Assembly: GCF_024868665.1 (NCBI RefSeq)
Contig: NC_079905.1
Coordinates: forward strand, 5,093,658-5,157,657
Direction of reading: 5' to 3'
Source: Triplophysa rosa
Taxonomy: Eukaryota; Chordata; Actinopteri; Cypriniformes; Nemacheilidae
Length of the DNA stretch: 64,000 nucleotides
Shown: positions 50,165 through 60,859 of the stretch, piece after piece
Layout of the letters: every line of letters starts with the position of its first letter
Numbering within the stretch: position 1 is the first letter of the stretch
Notes under the pieces: generated by a model
What the model was told of the DNA's origin: nothing
What the model saw: the letters and a program-made list of their open reading frames with translations, nothing else
Databases searched by the model: none
Translations under genes and position numbers: made by a program

Positions 50165-50374
50165 TGTCTTTGCTTGTGCAACATCTCCTCCCACTTCCTG
50201 TAGGCAGACACATCTGAATGACTCAACAAAAGATGCTCATTAAGATCTGAATGCTGCTTTAACAAACACTGATAAAAACAGAGAAGACTTCATATTCATA
50301 GACTATTTTTATTACATACAGGATTATGCAGTATTGGCTGCTTAGTTACTAGGACTTATTGCCATTGTGTGCAG
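50165..50374 (+). promoter_or_regulatory. receptor 3 putative promoter box and 5' UTR exon
   Basis: TTGTGCAA (50174-50181), a near-palindromic C/EBP-type site, is followed 10 bases on by CACTTCCTG (50192-50200), an ETS/PU.1-type site, within CTCCTCCCACTTCCTGTA. The conserved ATCTGAATGACTCAACAAAAG comes next, and the donor GCAG|GTAAGACC at 50374/50375 ends the exon. Confidence 0.6.
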
Positions 50375-50897
50375 GTAAGACCATCACACAGCAATTCATG
50401 ACATCAGTTTTTTTTTGCACGAGTATGTTTTCTTACAATCCATTTTTAATGCAGTCGATGTTATATAAAATGCTTTCTCTATAAAATATGATAAATGAGA
50501 AACAGTTTCCTGCAAATGGTTTTGCACCACAATGTTAGTGCATCAGACAGGCACTTCATTGAAAGAACTTCACATAAAATAGTGAAATGCTAGTAGAGTG
50601 TAATAAAAGCAAAGTAATTAAAAATGAATTCAGATTATTTTTAATGCTTCAATATAAACTTCATCGGCTTATATCAAGGTTTCTCCTTGAACACAGTTAT
50701 GATGTTTGGGGAACATATTGGACAGCAAAAATGTTCAGATGGATGAAATCTGCATTTGTTAAAAAAAAAAATTCTTTGCAATTTGCTGTTTCAACAAAAG
50801 CTGAGGATGTTTTTACTGCAGAATTTATATGTCTTGCTTCTAGAATGATCTCGTCCTCCAGTACTCCAATATCTCAACTCACCATTAACAAACTACA

Positions 50898-51964
50898 ATG
50901 GACACCGTTTTCTACATCATCATTATTCTCCTGGGCACCACTGGGAACTCTGTGGTCATCTGGGTGGCCGGCTTCCGTATGAAACCCAACGTCACCAATG
51001 TATGGCTGGTCAACCTGGCCATAGCTGACCTGATCTTCTGCTTCACACGAGTGACCTCGCTCATCAGTATTTTGGTTGACCACTGGCCTTTCGGAGACGT
51101 TCTCTGCAAGTTAACTGGCTTCTTCAAATATACCAACATGTTCTGCAGTGTTTTTCTGCTGGCTGTTATCAGCGTTGATCGAGTGCTCTGCGTGTGGCGT
51201 CCGGTGTTCACGAGGAAGAGACGGACGTTGTGTGCTGCTCGTGTGATCAGTTTGGGGGTTTGGATTGTGGCGATTATTTTCAGTTCACCGTATTTTGTGT
51301 ATCGCGGGGTCTACACTAAAAAGAACAACTTGAGCCAATGCTCATTTAAGGTCAGAACTCTCTGTTTACACAAGTGCTTTCTCTTGGTTTGGATGTTTAA
51401 GAATTACTGACAAACTTGATCATTCCAATTATTTAAAATTTGCAGGAAAAAGAAGAAGAAGAGGAAGAAGACGGAGAAAATTCTCCAAAGTATGTTTACT
51501 ACTACATTCGCTTCTTCTGTGGATTTCTGGTACCTTTCCTGGTGATCTTTACCTGCTACACACTAACTGCTATTGGGATACGTAGGACTCGACTCTCTGG
51601 CAAATCGAGACCTCTTCGCATTCTTGCTTTAGTGGTTTTGGCCTTTTTCTGCTGTTGGGTCCCATATCACATCCTAGGTCTTGTTAAGCTAATGAATAAA
51701 AAACACTGGTCTGTACAGTTAGGATGGCGTATGGCTTCAAACTTAGCCTATTTCAACAGCTGCATGAACCCAGTGCTGTACTTCTGTATGGGTCTGGATC
51801 TCAGGCAATGCTGCAATCAAAGTCTGTTAGCCTTTTTTCACAGAGCTCTTACAGAAGAAGGCCAAACTCTGTCCCAGGACAGCACTGTGGATGAACGCTT
51901 GAATTGTGTTACAAAGGCAAATGGTAAAGTTCACCACACACCAGTGTCTATGACTACAGATTAA
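50898..51964 (+). CDS. FPR/chemerin/C5a-receptor-like GPCR, copy 3, N terminus lost
   Basis: Exons 50898-51350 and 51446-51964 give 323 residues from an internal ATG at the start of TM1 (MDTVFYIII). The start used by its paralogues is still present at 50845 after the acceptor CTTCTAG, but the 53 bases between the two ATGs are not a multiple of three, and a TAA at 50886 closes the receptor frame upstream. The receptor therefore lacks its extracellular N terminus and glycosylation sites, or is a pseudogene in the making. The body is intact: GNSVVIWVAGF, FTRVTSL, TM3 cysteine in VLCKL, DRV, CWVPYH, NSCMNPVLY. Extracellular loop 2 has a run of glutamates (EKEEEEEEDGE). The first exon is almost identical to copy 4 up to about 51197. 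Confidence 0.82.
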
Positions 51965-53395
51965 ATGCATGACATTTTTCATCAGTGTGTCACTTTCCAT
52001 GAGGTGTAAATAGTTGCTGAGCTAAAATTCAAACAAAGCTTATTACTCAAAGACATATCTCATTAATTATCTCATTCCATACTGTAAACGCTGTGTTTAC
52101 AAACTTTTTGCTGTAATTGTTCATTTTTTAACTATTACATATGCATGCATGATATTTTTTGTATGTCCTTTGCAATTGTTTTTTTAATAATGGTTCATAT
52201 AATAAATGGTCAACTGTAACTGTTACATTGAAACAAATTGTAAATTATTTTCTCTTAATCACAAGGCTAAACTATTAAATGACTTACATTTTAGTTTTAT
52301 TTTATTGAACCCTCTTCTACTAACAGATCCATATTTTTCCCGTTTCTGTTTGAAACTATATTCAAATTGTTTTATCCAAAGTGACTGTACTTTCAGTGTA
52401 TACACAATTTTCCACAAGTTTCTCTCTTGTGTCCTGTAATACATAAAAAGTATCATTTGTATATCTTTGTTTTTCTTATCTTTTGGAAAGTAAACACAGA
52501 CAGACACACACACATACACACTATTTACTACAAAGTTCATCATATTTGACTGTAAAATAAAGCTGGGAAAGCATGAGCTACAGATGGCCTCTTCCAGAAA
52601 TAAATTATGCAAAGACTAAACCACAAGAAAAACAAACATTATTTCATGATGTAATTCTATGGGTTTGATGGATAACTTTGAGTAGGAGACATAGGCTACG
52701 TGGGAAAGGTGGTAAGTATATCTTAGCTTGCTGGCCATTTTTATGTCTATTTGTTTGTGGGCCAAAATGTGAACAGTGTGGAAGAGTCAAAGAAGAATTA
52801 ACTTTGTTAAAGGTCTAGAAGTAAAATAATATTTGAATGCAATATTGTAATAGCCTAGTTATGGTCATAATAAATAACTGAATATGGTAATTTATATTGT
52901 AGCTACCATGCTATAATCCCAGCCTCCACACTCACGCACTTTACGTTGTTTATTCAAAACTCAGTTTCACATTTTGATCAACTGGAAAAGATCGCTTTGA
53001 AGTACAACCGACGAAATCGTTCGTATGTAACGACGTTACTCTTATGTTGTGGACTCCACTAATCTTAAACGAATCTTAATACTTTATTATGATTAAATTG
53101 TGCCTCCACGTTTAATAATTTTGAGCCGGCAGCTGCAATCCTCACCACCAGAGGCCGCTGTGTCCTACATTCAAAGACAATTCTTTCACTGATCGACTGT
53201 CACAAAATTGTCCGGAAAAATAATTTAAATCCAACACATTTTTGCTTTTGGGAACATTTGGAATAAATGTCCTTAACAATTATGTGGAAATATTGTTTTC
53301 TGTGAGGGTTAGGGTAAAGCTTTGTTACATTTAGGTGTATTCAAAATCAGTCAATTGATGTGTTGTCGGCTGCAACACTTAGACATACATTCTGT
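51965..53395. other. spacer between receptors 3 and 4
   Basis: Receptor 3 3' UTR followed by sequence paralogous to other cluster spacers (52185-52520, 52600-52880 and 53115-53215). No mobile element with clear ends and no other exon was seen. Confidence 0.45.
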
Positions 53396-53604
53396 GTGTT
53401 TTTGCTTGTGCAACATTTCCTGTTGGCAGAAACGTCTGAGTCAACAAAATATATAAAAATGTGTTAATTGAGAGCTGAATGCTACTAAACACCAAACACA
53501 GATGAAACAGATCTCTTGATATTCATATACATTTGCAGCTACACAGACACATTCAGAGGATTATGCAGTATTGGGTGACAAACACTTATTGACATTGTGT
53601 ACAG
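53396..53604 (+). promoter_or_regulatory. receptor 4 putative promoter box and 5' UTR exon
   Basis: TTGTGCAA (53406-53413) is followed immediately by CATTTCCTG (53414-53422), a one-base variant and tighter spacing of the receptor 3 module. GTCTGAGTCAACAAAATAT follows, and the donor ACAG|GTAAGACC lies at 53604/53605. Confidence 0.55.
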
Positions 53605-53964
53605 GTAAGACCATCTCAGCACAATTCATGACATATGTATGTATAATACTCTTTTTAAACTTAGTCCATGCAATTTAAAATGTTTTCTGTAATTGTAACG
53701 TTGTTTAAGCTCATTTAAATTATGTTACAGTAAAGCACAAAAAGCATGTCTGATAAAGAGTTTTAGTGTATGAAACATAATTTATACATGTGCATAATTA
53801 CAAATTTAACATATTTTGTAAAACGGCAATAGTTTTTTGAAGTTTAACACAGTTTTGGTGTTGCAAATATGGGGACATATTTAAACTGAATGTGTTAAAA
53901 AGTGATATGACAGCAGCTGTGGATCTTTTTTTTTTTACAAAAGAATTTCTGTTTTGCATACAGA

Positions 53965-55270
53965 ATGATCTCCAATACAACTGTCCCTCATCACTCCAGT
54001 GTCTCAACCCACCATGAACAAACTACAATGGACACCGTTTTTTACATCATCATTTTTCTCCTGGGCACCACAGGGAACTCTGTGGTCATCTGGGTGGCCG
54101 GCTTCCGTATGAAACCCAACGTCACCAACGTATGGCTGGTCAACCTGGCCATAGCTGACCTGATCTTCTGCTTCACACGAGTGACCTCGCTCATCAGTAT
54201 TTTGGTTGACCACTGGCCTTTCGGAGACGTTCTCTGCAAGTTAACTGGCTTCTTCAAATATACCAACATGTTCTGCAGTGTTTTTCTGCTGGCTGTTATC
54301 AGCGTTGATCGAGTGCTCTGCGTGTGGAAACCAGTGTTCGCCAAGAAGAGACGGACGTTGTGTGCTGCTCGTGTGATCAGTTCGGGGGTTTGGTTTGTGG
54401 CGACGATCTTCAGTTCACCATACTTTGTGTATCGGGAGGTCTACACTGACCAAAACAACTTGAGCCAATGCTCATTTAAGGTCAGAATAGCTTTACAAAA
54501 TCACTTGAATGTCATCTACATTCCCTATCTTGTATATGGCAACATGGCATTTAACAAACATTTTAACCAACCATTTTGATAATAATTTCTACATTTATCA
54601 GTTTTATGATGTGGCAAAGGTTTTACCAAAGCAATTTAATAAGATATATTTCTAACTGCATTCATACTATAAATATTCACAATATTCACAATATAACAAA
54701 GAGAACATCTTAAACCTTATAAGATAATGATTATAATTCCATTCCATCACAAATTTGCAGAAAACAGAAGAAGCAGATGAAGGAAGTTCAGCAAAGTATG
54801 TTTACTACTACATTCGCTTCTTCTGCGGATTTCTGGTACCTTTCCTGGTGATCTTTACCTGCTACACACTAGCTGCTGTTGGGATACGCAGGACGCGACT
54901 CTCTGGCAAATCAAGACCTCTTCGGATTCTTGCTTTACTGGTTTTGGCCTTTTTCTTATGCTGGGCCCCATACCATGTCCTTGGTCTTATAAAGCTGAAG
55001 AATGAAAGCCACCCGGCTGTAAAGCTGGCATGGCATATGGCTTCAAACTTAGCCTATTTCAACAGCTGCGTGAACCCAGTGCTGTACTTCTGTATGGGTC
55101 TGGATCTCAGGCAATGCTGCAATCAAAGTCTGTTAGCCGTTTTTCACAGAGCTCTTACAGAAGAAGGCCGAACTCTGTCCCAGGACAGCACTGTGGATGA
55201 ACGCTTGAATTGTGTTTTCATGGCTGCTGGTACAGTTCATCACATACCTGTGTCTATGACTATAGTTTAA
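53965..55270 (+). CDS. FPR/chemerin/C5a-receptor-like GPCR, copy 4
   Basis: Exons 53965-54480 and 54761-55270 give 341 residues. The start follows an acceptor (TGCATACAG|AATG). The N terminus of about 21 residues has an NTT site and two HH pairs. Landmarks are GNSVVIWVAGF, NLAIADLIFCFTRV, TM3 cysteine in VLCKL, DRVLCVW, YIRFFCGF in TM5, CWAPYH and NSCVNPVLYFCMG, with a tail FHRALTEEGRTLSQDSTVD like mammalian FPR tails (LERALTED). The intron in extracellular loop 2 is 280 bases, phase 0. Exon 1 up to TM3 is almost identical to copy 3, while exon 2 shares features with copy 2 (DEGS.AKYVYYYIRF). By family it is expected at the surface of phagocytes and Gi-coupled. Confidence 0.95.
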
Positions 55271-56872
55271 GTGTGACATTTTTTATTAAATAAGTGTACT
55301 ACCAGAATCAGTTTAATTTCCAATGCATTTTTTGTTCAAAATAAAAATGAAAGTAAATAAAAAATAAGTGCGCAAGAGTTTTTAATATTTAATGTTTAAA
55401 CAGCTTCCCATGCAAGACTGGAATTACTGTATAAGATATTCGCAGGACTAAAATGCAAAGACGAACTGTGAAAGTGTGCTGAATTCTTTCATTCTTTTAT
55501 AAATTCACATTTATTATGTTGTTTTTCGTCTTTCCCGGCTGTATTTTGTAATAGGCAATATGTCTAATTTGATGTCAAGGTTGAAATTTTCAATTGAAGT
55601 TTTATGGAACCTTTAAGCTTTTACCCACTTCTACTTGCTGCACCTTTACATGTGTGCATTTGGCAGATTATGTTTTCCAAAGTGACTAACAGTGCTTTTA
55701 AGGTACACGATGTATCCTCATGTGTGTTCCTGTAAAGCATCCCATAACATTAATATTGCACCATCTGTGAAGCTTAAAAGTCCTTATCTATCCTATCATC
55801 ATTTTTACCATCATGCCATCACCATTGCACAACATCTCTGGTGCAATGAAACTAAATCACTGATGAAGTCCATAAAGCAAAACTATGGCTAAACTTCTGC
55901 ATTTACGGTAAGCGTAATGAAAAATAAGTGAACTAGTATTAATAATACGTAGATTCTATAATTACTATCAACCAAAAAACAAATGAACAAACAATTTAAG
56001 AATTTTAAGAATTTCTACTTTTTAAAAACAAGTTCAATTCATTTCTATTAGAAATGTTAACAGCAAGTTGAAATGACTTACAGTTACAGATTATTTAATA
56101 ATGAAATGTTTTCAGTGGCATGCACACTAGATTCACACTGTCTTTATCACAGGATGTAACACATTTACGATATTCACAAAAGATAAAGCTGCCAGACTGA
56201 CACTTCTGACTTCACCATGCAATAAATGCTTTAACAAGCAGAGGAGATGCAACACCAAAGGCGTAATCATACACAAAACGTTAAAATATTATACAATATG
56301 TACACTACTGTACATGCAAAAGTTCTGCCATCCAAGAATGTGGACAGAATCTGTTAAAGATTTGATCATTCATTACACTATAGATGGTTTCATCGGAAGC
56401 ACACGTCTGGCCCCAAGTTAACTTCCTCTCTGTGGTCATAACAATTTATTTAATATTTAATTTATATTGATATGTTATTGTATGTTACTTGTATTAAATC
56501 AAATTAAAACTACTCAACAGTTATTGATTCTTTGCTGAGGTCTACCTGAAGTTTAGTTTGGGCCACATAACTTTTGTTTATGTTGTTGCCGCTGAAACCG
56601 TCTATACTTTGCTTAGAGATCAAGAGAGTCCAAAATTTGATTTGATGTGGAATTTTATTGAAAAAATTATGAAAAGTAAAATGAATACTTTGAGAACTGA
56701 GGAGTACAAAGGTTTTCTAATGCTACTTTCAGATCATTGAAGTGGTGATCTTTCACTATATTCCTGCAGTATGTTAATGCACTAAACTGTATTGTAAACA
56801 TTGTCTTATATTTTTATAATGTAAAGGTCCTGATGTTTGTGGAGCTATGAAATGTCGCCTCGCTTTTCTTCT
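55271..56872. other. spacer between receptor 4 and lim2
   Basis: Receptor 4 3' UTR (AATAAA-type signals near 55340-55365) and AT-rich sequence. The two genes converge here. No exon was supported. Confidence 0.45.
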
Positions 56873-58333
56873 TCAGCGACTTCCAACCACTCTCCTTGAT
56901 TCATACGTTCTGTGGGCACACATGTAGAATATCCCTATAACAGACAATTCAAAATCATTGAATCAGTTAACTTTACACATTAAAAAGGGAATATTTGTTT
57001 TTGCAATATTTTGCAAAACAAAGCTTTCAAAATGTCTATAAACACTTTTTAATGAAGTTTAATTGGCTATAATCTAATGCCTAATGCACCCTAAGTATGA
57101 GTCTGTATTCTCTCACCTGCAAAGAATGTCATTAGCATGGCCACCCAGCCCAGTATGTAGGACCAGGAAAAGCTCCAGTCTCCAAAGCGCTTGCCCAGGA
57201 AGCTTAGGGTTACACCAGTGTAGATTGCCATAGCGAGCAGTGCAAACATAGCTGAATAAAATATATATATACATAAGGGTAGTTTGAGAAAAAAATTCTA
57301 AACGGTTGAAAGATATACAAAAGAAGATGTAAATCAATAGAAAGCACACAGAAAAATTGCATGCGTGTGACTAACTGGAGATGAAAAACAAGATGCTTGC
57401 AGCAAAGGAGCGACTGAACCTCTCAAAGGCAGAAAAATGGGCAAATGACAGAATGCCTGCCATGACGCCAGCAAAGCATGCTATTCCCGACAGGATCATG
57501 AATGCCCGGGTGGCATTCCAGTATGCTGGAGACACAGAAATAAATTTATCACTAAAACCTCAAGAGACAGATTCCCCTTGTCAAACAATCTCTTGTTTTG
57601 AAAACAGCTTTACCAATTCTTGGTTTTGATTTCTTTTATTTGATCGTTGAAAAACTGCCCCTGTAAAATCACCTTGAATGAACCAAAGCACAGCTCGTGT
57701 AATCTCAGATGTCATCTTATGAGACCAGGGGAACAACTTTGAGGCACCTGTAGAACACGACTGTGTTCAGACAATACAAACCAATGCGAGGTGCTCAAAT
57801 GATGAAAAGGAATAAACCGCTGCCATCTACTGGCTCCTCTAAATATTGATATTGACTTGTTCGAAAGAGGCACTAACCCTAAAATTACCACAATCACATG
57901 TTCTTGTTGTTGTTATCATTAGACAGCTGCACCTTTTTAACAACGATGTTATAAACTTAGTCAAGGCCAGTCAAGCTCTTTCACACCATCATTTTATTAT
58001 TTCAATGCATCTGGCTTTATACACAGATGCTCAAAGATTTGTTTTATTGAAATTAAAAAGGGTCTAGACAAGGTATGCATGTACTTAGTTTATACAGCAA
58101 AAATGTTTATAGTTTTATTCTTTCATTAGTTTTGTTTGACTCACACAGATACATTTACCTATACTTGCGGTCTGCATGTAGCACTTGTTGGCCATGCAGT
58201 ACCTCCACAGGCCCTGGTGGGCATAGCTGCCTGAGAGACGATACTGCATCCAACAGTCTGTCGCTGTGGAGACCACTATTAGGATGTTCCCCAAAATGGC
58301 ACAGAACAGGCCGCCGCCCATAAAGCTGTACAT
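56873..58333 (-). CDS. lim2: lens fibre membrane intrinsic protein LIM2 (MP20)
   Basis: Four minus-strand coding exons (58159-58333, 57376-57525, 57117-57251 and 56873-56934) give 173 residues, the same length as human LIM2. The protein starts MYSFMGGGLFC and contains TDCWMQYRLSGSYAHQGLWRYC, the PMP22/claudin-type W-GLW-C-C signature of the first extracellular loop, then YWNATRAFMILSG, IYTGVTLSFLGKRFGDW and SWSYILGWVAMLMTFFAGIFYMCA. It has four membrane segments. LIM2 is a structural junction protein of lens fibre cells. A minus-strand donor (AATAAG|GTAAGG at 59406) marks a likely non-coding first exon at about 59406-59540. In human, LIM2 lies next to the SIGLEC genes and near FPR1-3. Confidence 0.98.
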
Positions 58334-58380
58334 CCTGAATCGTACAGAAAGGAAATATATAGAAGCCAACCTGTGCTATA

Positions 58381-58703
58381 TTAAAGGAATACACCACCCA
58401 CAAAGGAAAATTCTGTCATGAATTACTCCCACCAAGTTGTTCCAAACCTGTATAAATTTGTTTGTTTTGTTAAAGACAATGAAAGATATTTGGAAAATTG
58501 TTTGTAACCAAACAGTTCTGTGGCACTATTGACTATAGGGAAAAAACTACTATGGTATTTAGTGCTCCAGAAGTGTTTCGTTTCCCACATTCTTCACATT
58601 ATCTTTTGTGATCTTTTGTGAGAATTTTAAACAGTTTTGGAACAACTTGAGAGTAAGTAAATGATGACAGAATTTTCACTTTTTGGGTGAACTATCCCTT
58701 TAA
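58381..58703. mobile_element. TTAA-flanked inverted-repeat MITE, copy 4
   Basis: It has TTAAAGGAATACACCACCCA at the left and TGGGTGAACTATCCCTTTAA at the right, with long complementary arms (CAAACAGTTCTGTGGCAC...). It lies in the lim2 5' region. Confidence 0.85.
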
Positions 58704-58736
58704 CTGCACTCTTTACTGAGACAGATTAAACTTTAT

Positions 58737-58976
58737 GGCCCGGTTTCATAGACATGGCTTATCTTAAGCCAGGACTATGCCTTATTTGAATTAAGATATT
58801 TATGTCGCTTTTATGAAAATGCCTTAGAAGAATACATTACTGGTGAGCATCTTGAGACAAAACAATGGCACTGATGTATTTTAATATATTTCTGGGCAAG
58901 TTATATTCAGTTATGACAGGTCAAACATTCCTTTTAGTCTGAGACTAGCCTTAAGCCTCATCTGTGAAACCGGGCC
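58737..58976. mobile_element. 240-base inverted-repeat MITE
   Basis: GGCCCGGTTTCATAGACA at the left is complementary to TGTGAAACCGGGCC at the right, with further inverted GGCTTA/TTAAGCC blocks. Confidence 0.85.
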
Positions 58977-60365
58977 TAAATGCTCTACATAAATCATTTT
59001 ATTACTTTTAGAAACGTTTTAGAACGATTAGAAAAAACATTTTTATTTTACTTTTCAGTCATATAGTCTTAAAACCCATCTCACAGAAACATCAACATAT
59101 AAATTATTAAAAAGAATTAGCCACATTGGACCTTCAATCGTGAGTAAAATTTCTGTGAATCCTTCCTAAAATCAACCTTATTCAAATCATCACATTTAAT
59201 TAAACGCAGCAATTTATGTTAAAATAGATTAATAATGAACAAAAATCTGCTCGTTTCTAAAAATAAGATAATTCTCAATGAGGGAAAACACATTCATAAA
59301 ATGCTGTAACAGCCATGTGCATTTAATGTACAACTATCAAAATGCTTTCAGTGCACTGAATGTAAACCAAACATTCGGAATTTTAATAATATAATAATTC
59401 CTTACCTTATTGCTTCTAGGGTAAAATCCCTCTTTGCTTATCCTCGAAGAGAAAGAGGGAGAATGGAGAGGTAGAGAGAGATGATAGGGGGTAAGAGGGA
59501 AATACACATAAAGAACCTGCCTCACAGAATTCCAAACTCAACCTCTGTTGCCCTTTTTGTTGATGGTGGCAAAATCCTTTAAATGCTGCCTGTTCTGTCC
59601 ATGAAACAAATACACTTGGACAAGTTATGGAAGGGGCGCTGGTGCACCAGCGTGCATGTATGATGTCAATGGTTTTGCTTTTGTTTGAAGAGTGGACTGT
59701 TGCACTTATTCAGAGGATTGTTGTGGTGCAGTGGTCAATGCAAAATGCTGAGTTCCCGCTTTGCTTTGAGGGGGGCCACGGTGTGGCTGCTTAGGTTTTA
59801 TACCTTTAGTTAACAGTGCAATATTCCCAATGTTCCCCATTTCCAAAAATAGAGTTCAATCATAAGGAGAAATTACACAATGAGGATAATGTTATGCTCT
59901 TTAAATGTTTATTTACAATTTACTGTGCGTTTACAACACACAAACTCATGCTTTTATAACATTTTAATGTAATTGTACATGCACATTTTATAATATATTA
60001 AAATCCCATCAGTATTCAAATGATCACTTTTTATTACATCAGTTAAACTATGGTTAATTTTTCTAGGGGGACATTACAGACTTGAGTTCCTCTATTTACG
60101 TTATACAGTTCACATTCTATCCTGAGAAGTTAACATGTTTAAAAAACTCTTATGTAGTCACATACAATAGGTTAAGGAACATGTTTGTAAGCATCGTGAT
60201 CTTGCTGTGCGTTTCAACAGCTCAGTTTGCCATTCAGCCTCGTGTGCAGAAGAACGGAAGTTCAGAAAAAACGCTTTCTCTACACGGACCTTTTTTATGC
60301 AGATATAACATTTATTATATAAAAAACATTAAAGGTAGAATAGATCAACTGTCTGTCAGATCATG

Positions 60366-60463
60366 TTAGGGACTAATTCTTGTCCGGCTCCTCTTCGTTG
60401 TACTCCATTCGTGTCATGTGGTTTGACCAAAATCCGGATTGGATCTCGGGGTCACCTGAGAAA
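60366..60463 (-). CDS. possible terminal coding exon, unassigned gene
   Basis: On the minus strand an acceptor GATTTTCTCAG precedes an open segment (DPEIQSGFWSNHM...YNEEEPDKN) that ends in TAG near 60366. Its composition and codons look coding, unlike the AT-rich surroundings. A matching start could be the ATG at 61186 (minus), METAVEEDGR followed by a donor-like GTGTTCC, inside the usf2 promoter block, but intermediate exons were not found. The protein is not recognised. Confidence 0.3.
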
Positions 60464-60859
60464 ATCACCACTCGTCATATTTCTGATTCCTTGTGTTGAT
60501 GTGTCCAACGAAAAGCCATTTATTTAATGCGTGCACTGTATGTTGATGTTACACACGACCAGGGTGTAAATCTTTACGAAAACGCAAGGTAAGATCACTT
60601 CAAGATTGAATATGCGAATATGTTCTTTTTATGAACAACTGAGTATTTTAACAGTGTAAGACATCGATTTCACAATCGAAAGTATGTAAATTAGCATTAA
60701 ACCATACTATAAGTTACCATGCAACATAAGCTTACTTCTGTTTTTCTAAGGTTTTGTCAAACAATCGATTTTAAAAGTACGCACAACCAAACCACGCTGA
60801 CACCTGTCCAACAAATAATACGTATTTACTGAAAAATAAAAGCATTTTATCTCTAATAC

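Noticed and set aside
50587..50982. 131-codon plus-strand frame overlapping the receptor 3 start
   Set aside because: It is the wrong frame over the TM1 coding region. It reflects the frameshift described for receptor 3 and has no protein-like features.
60082..60369. 95-codon plus-strand frame before usf2
   Set aside because: AT-rich with no domain or splice context. The minus-strand exon at 60366-60463 is the better candidate nearby.
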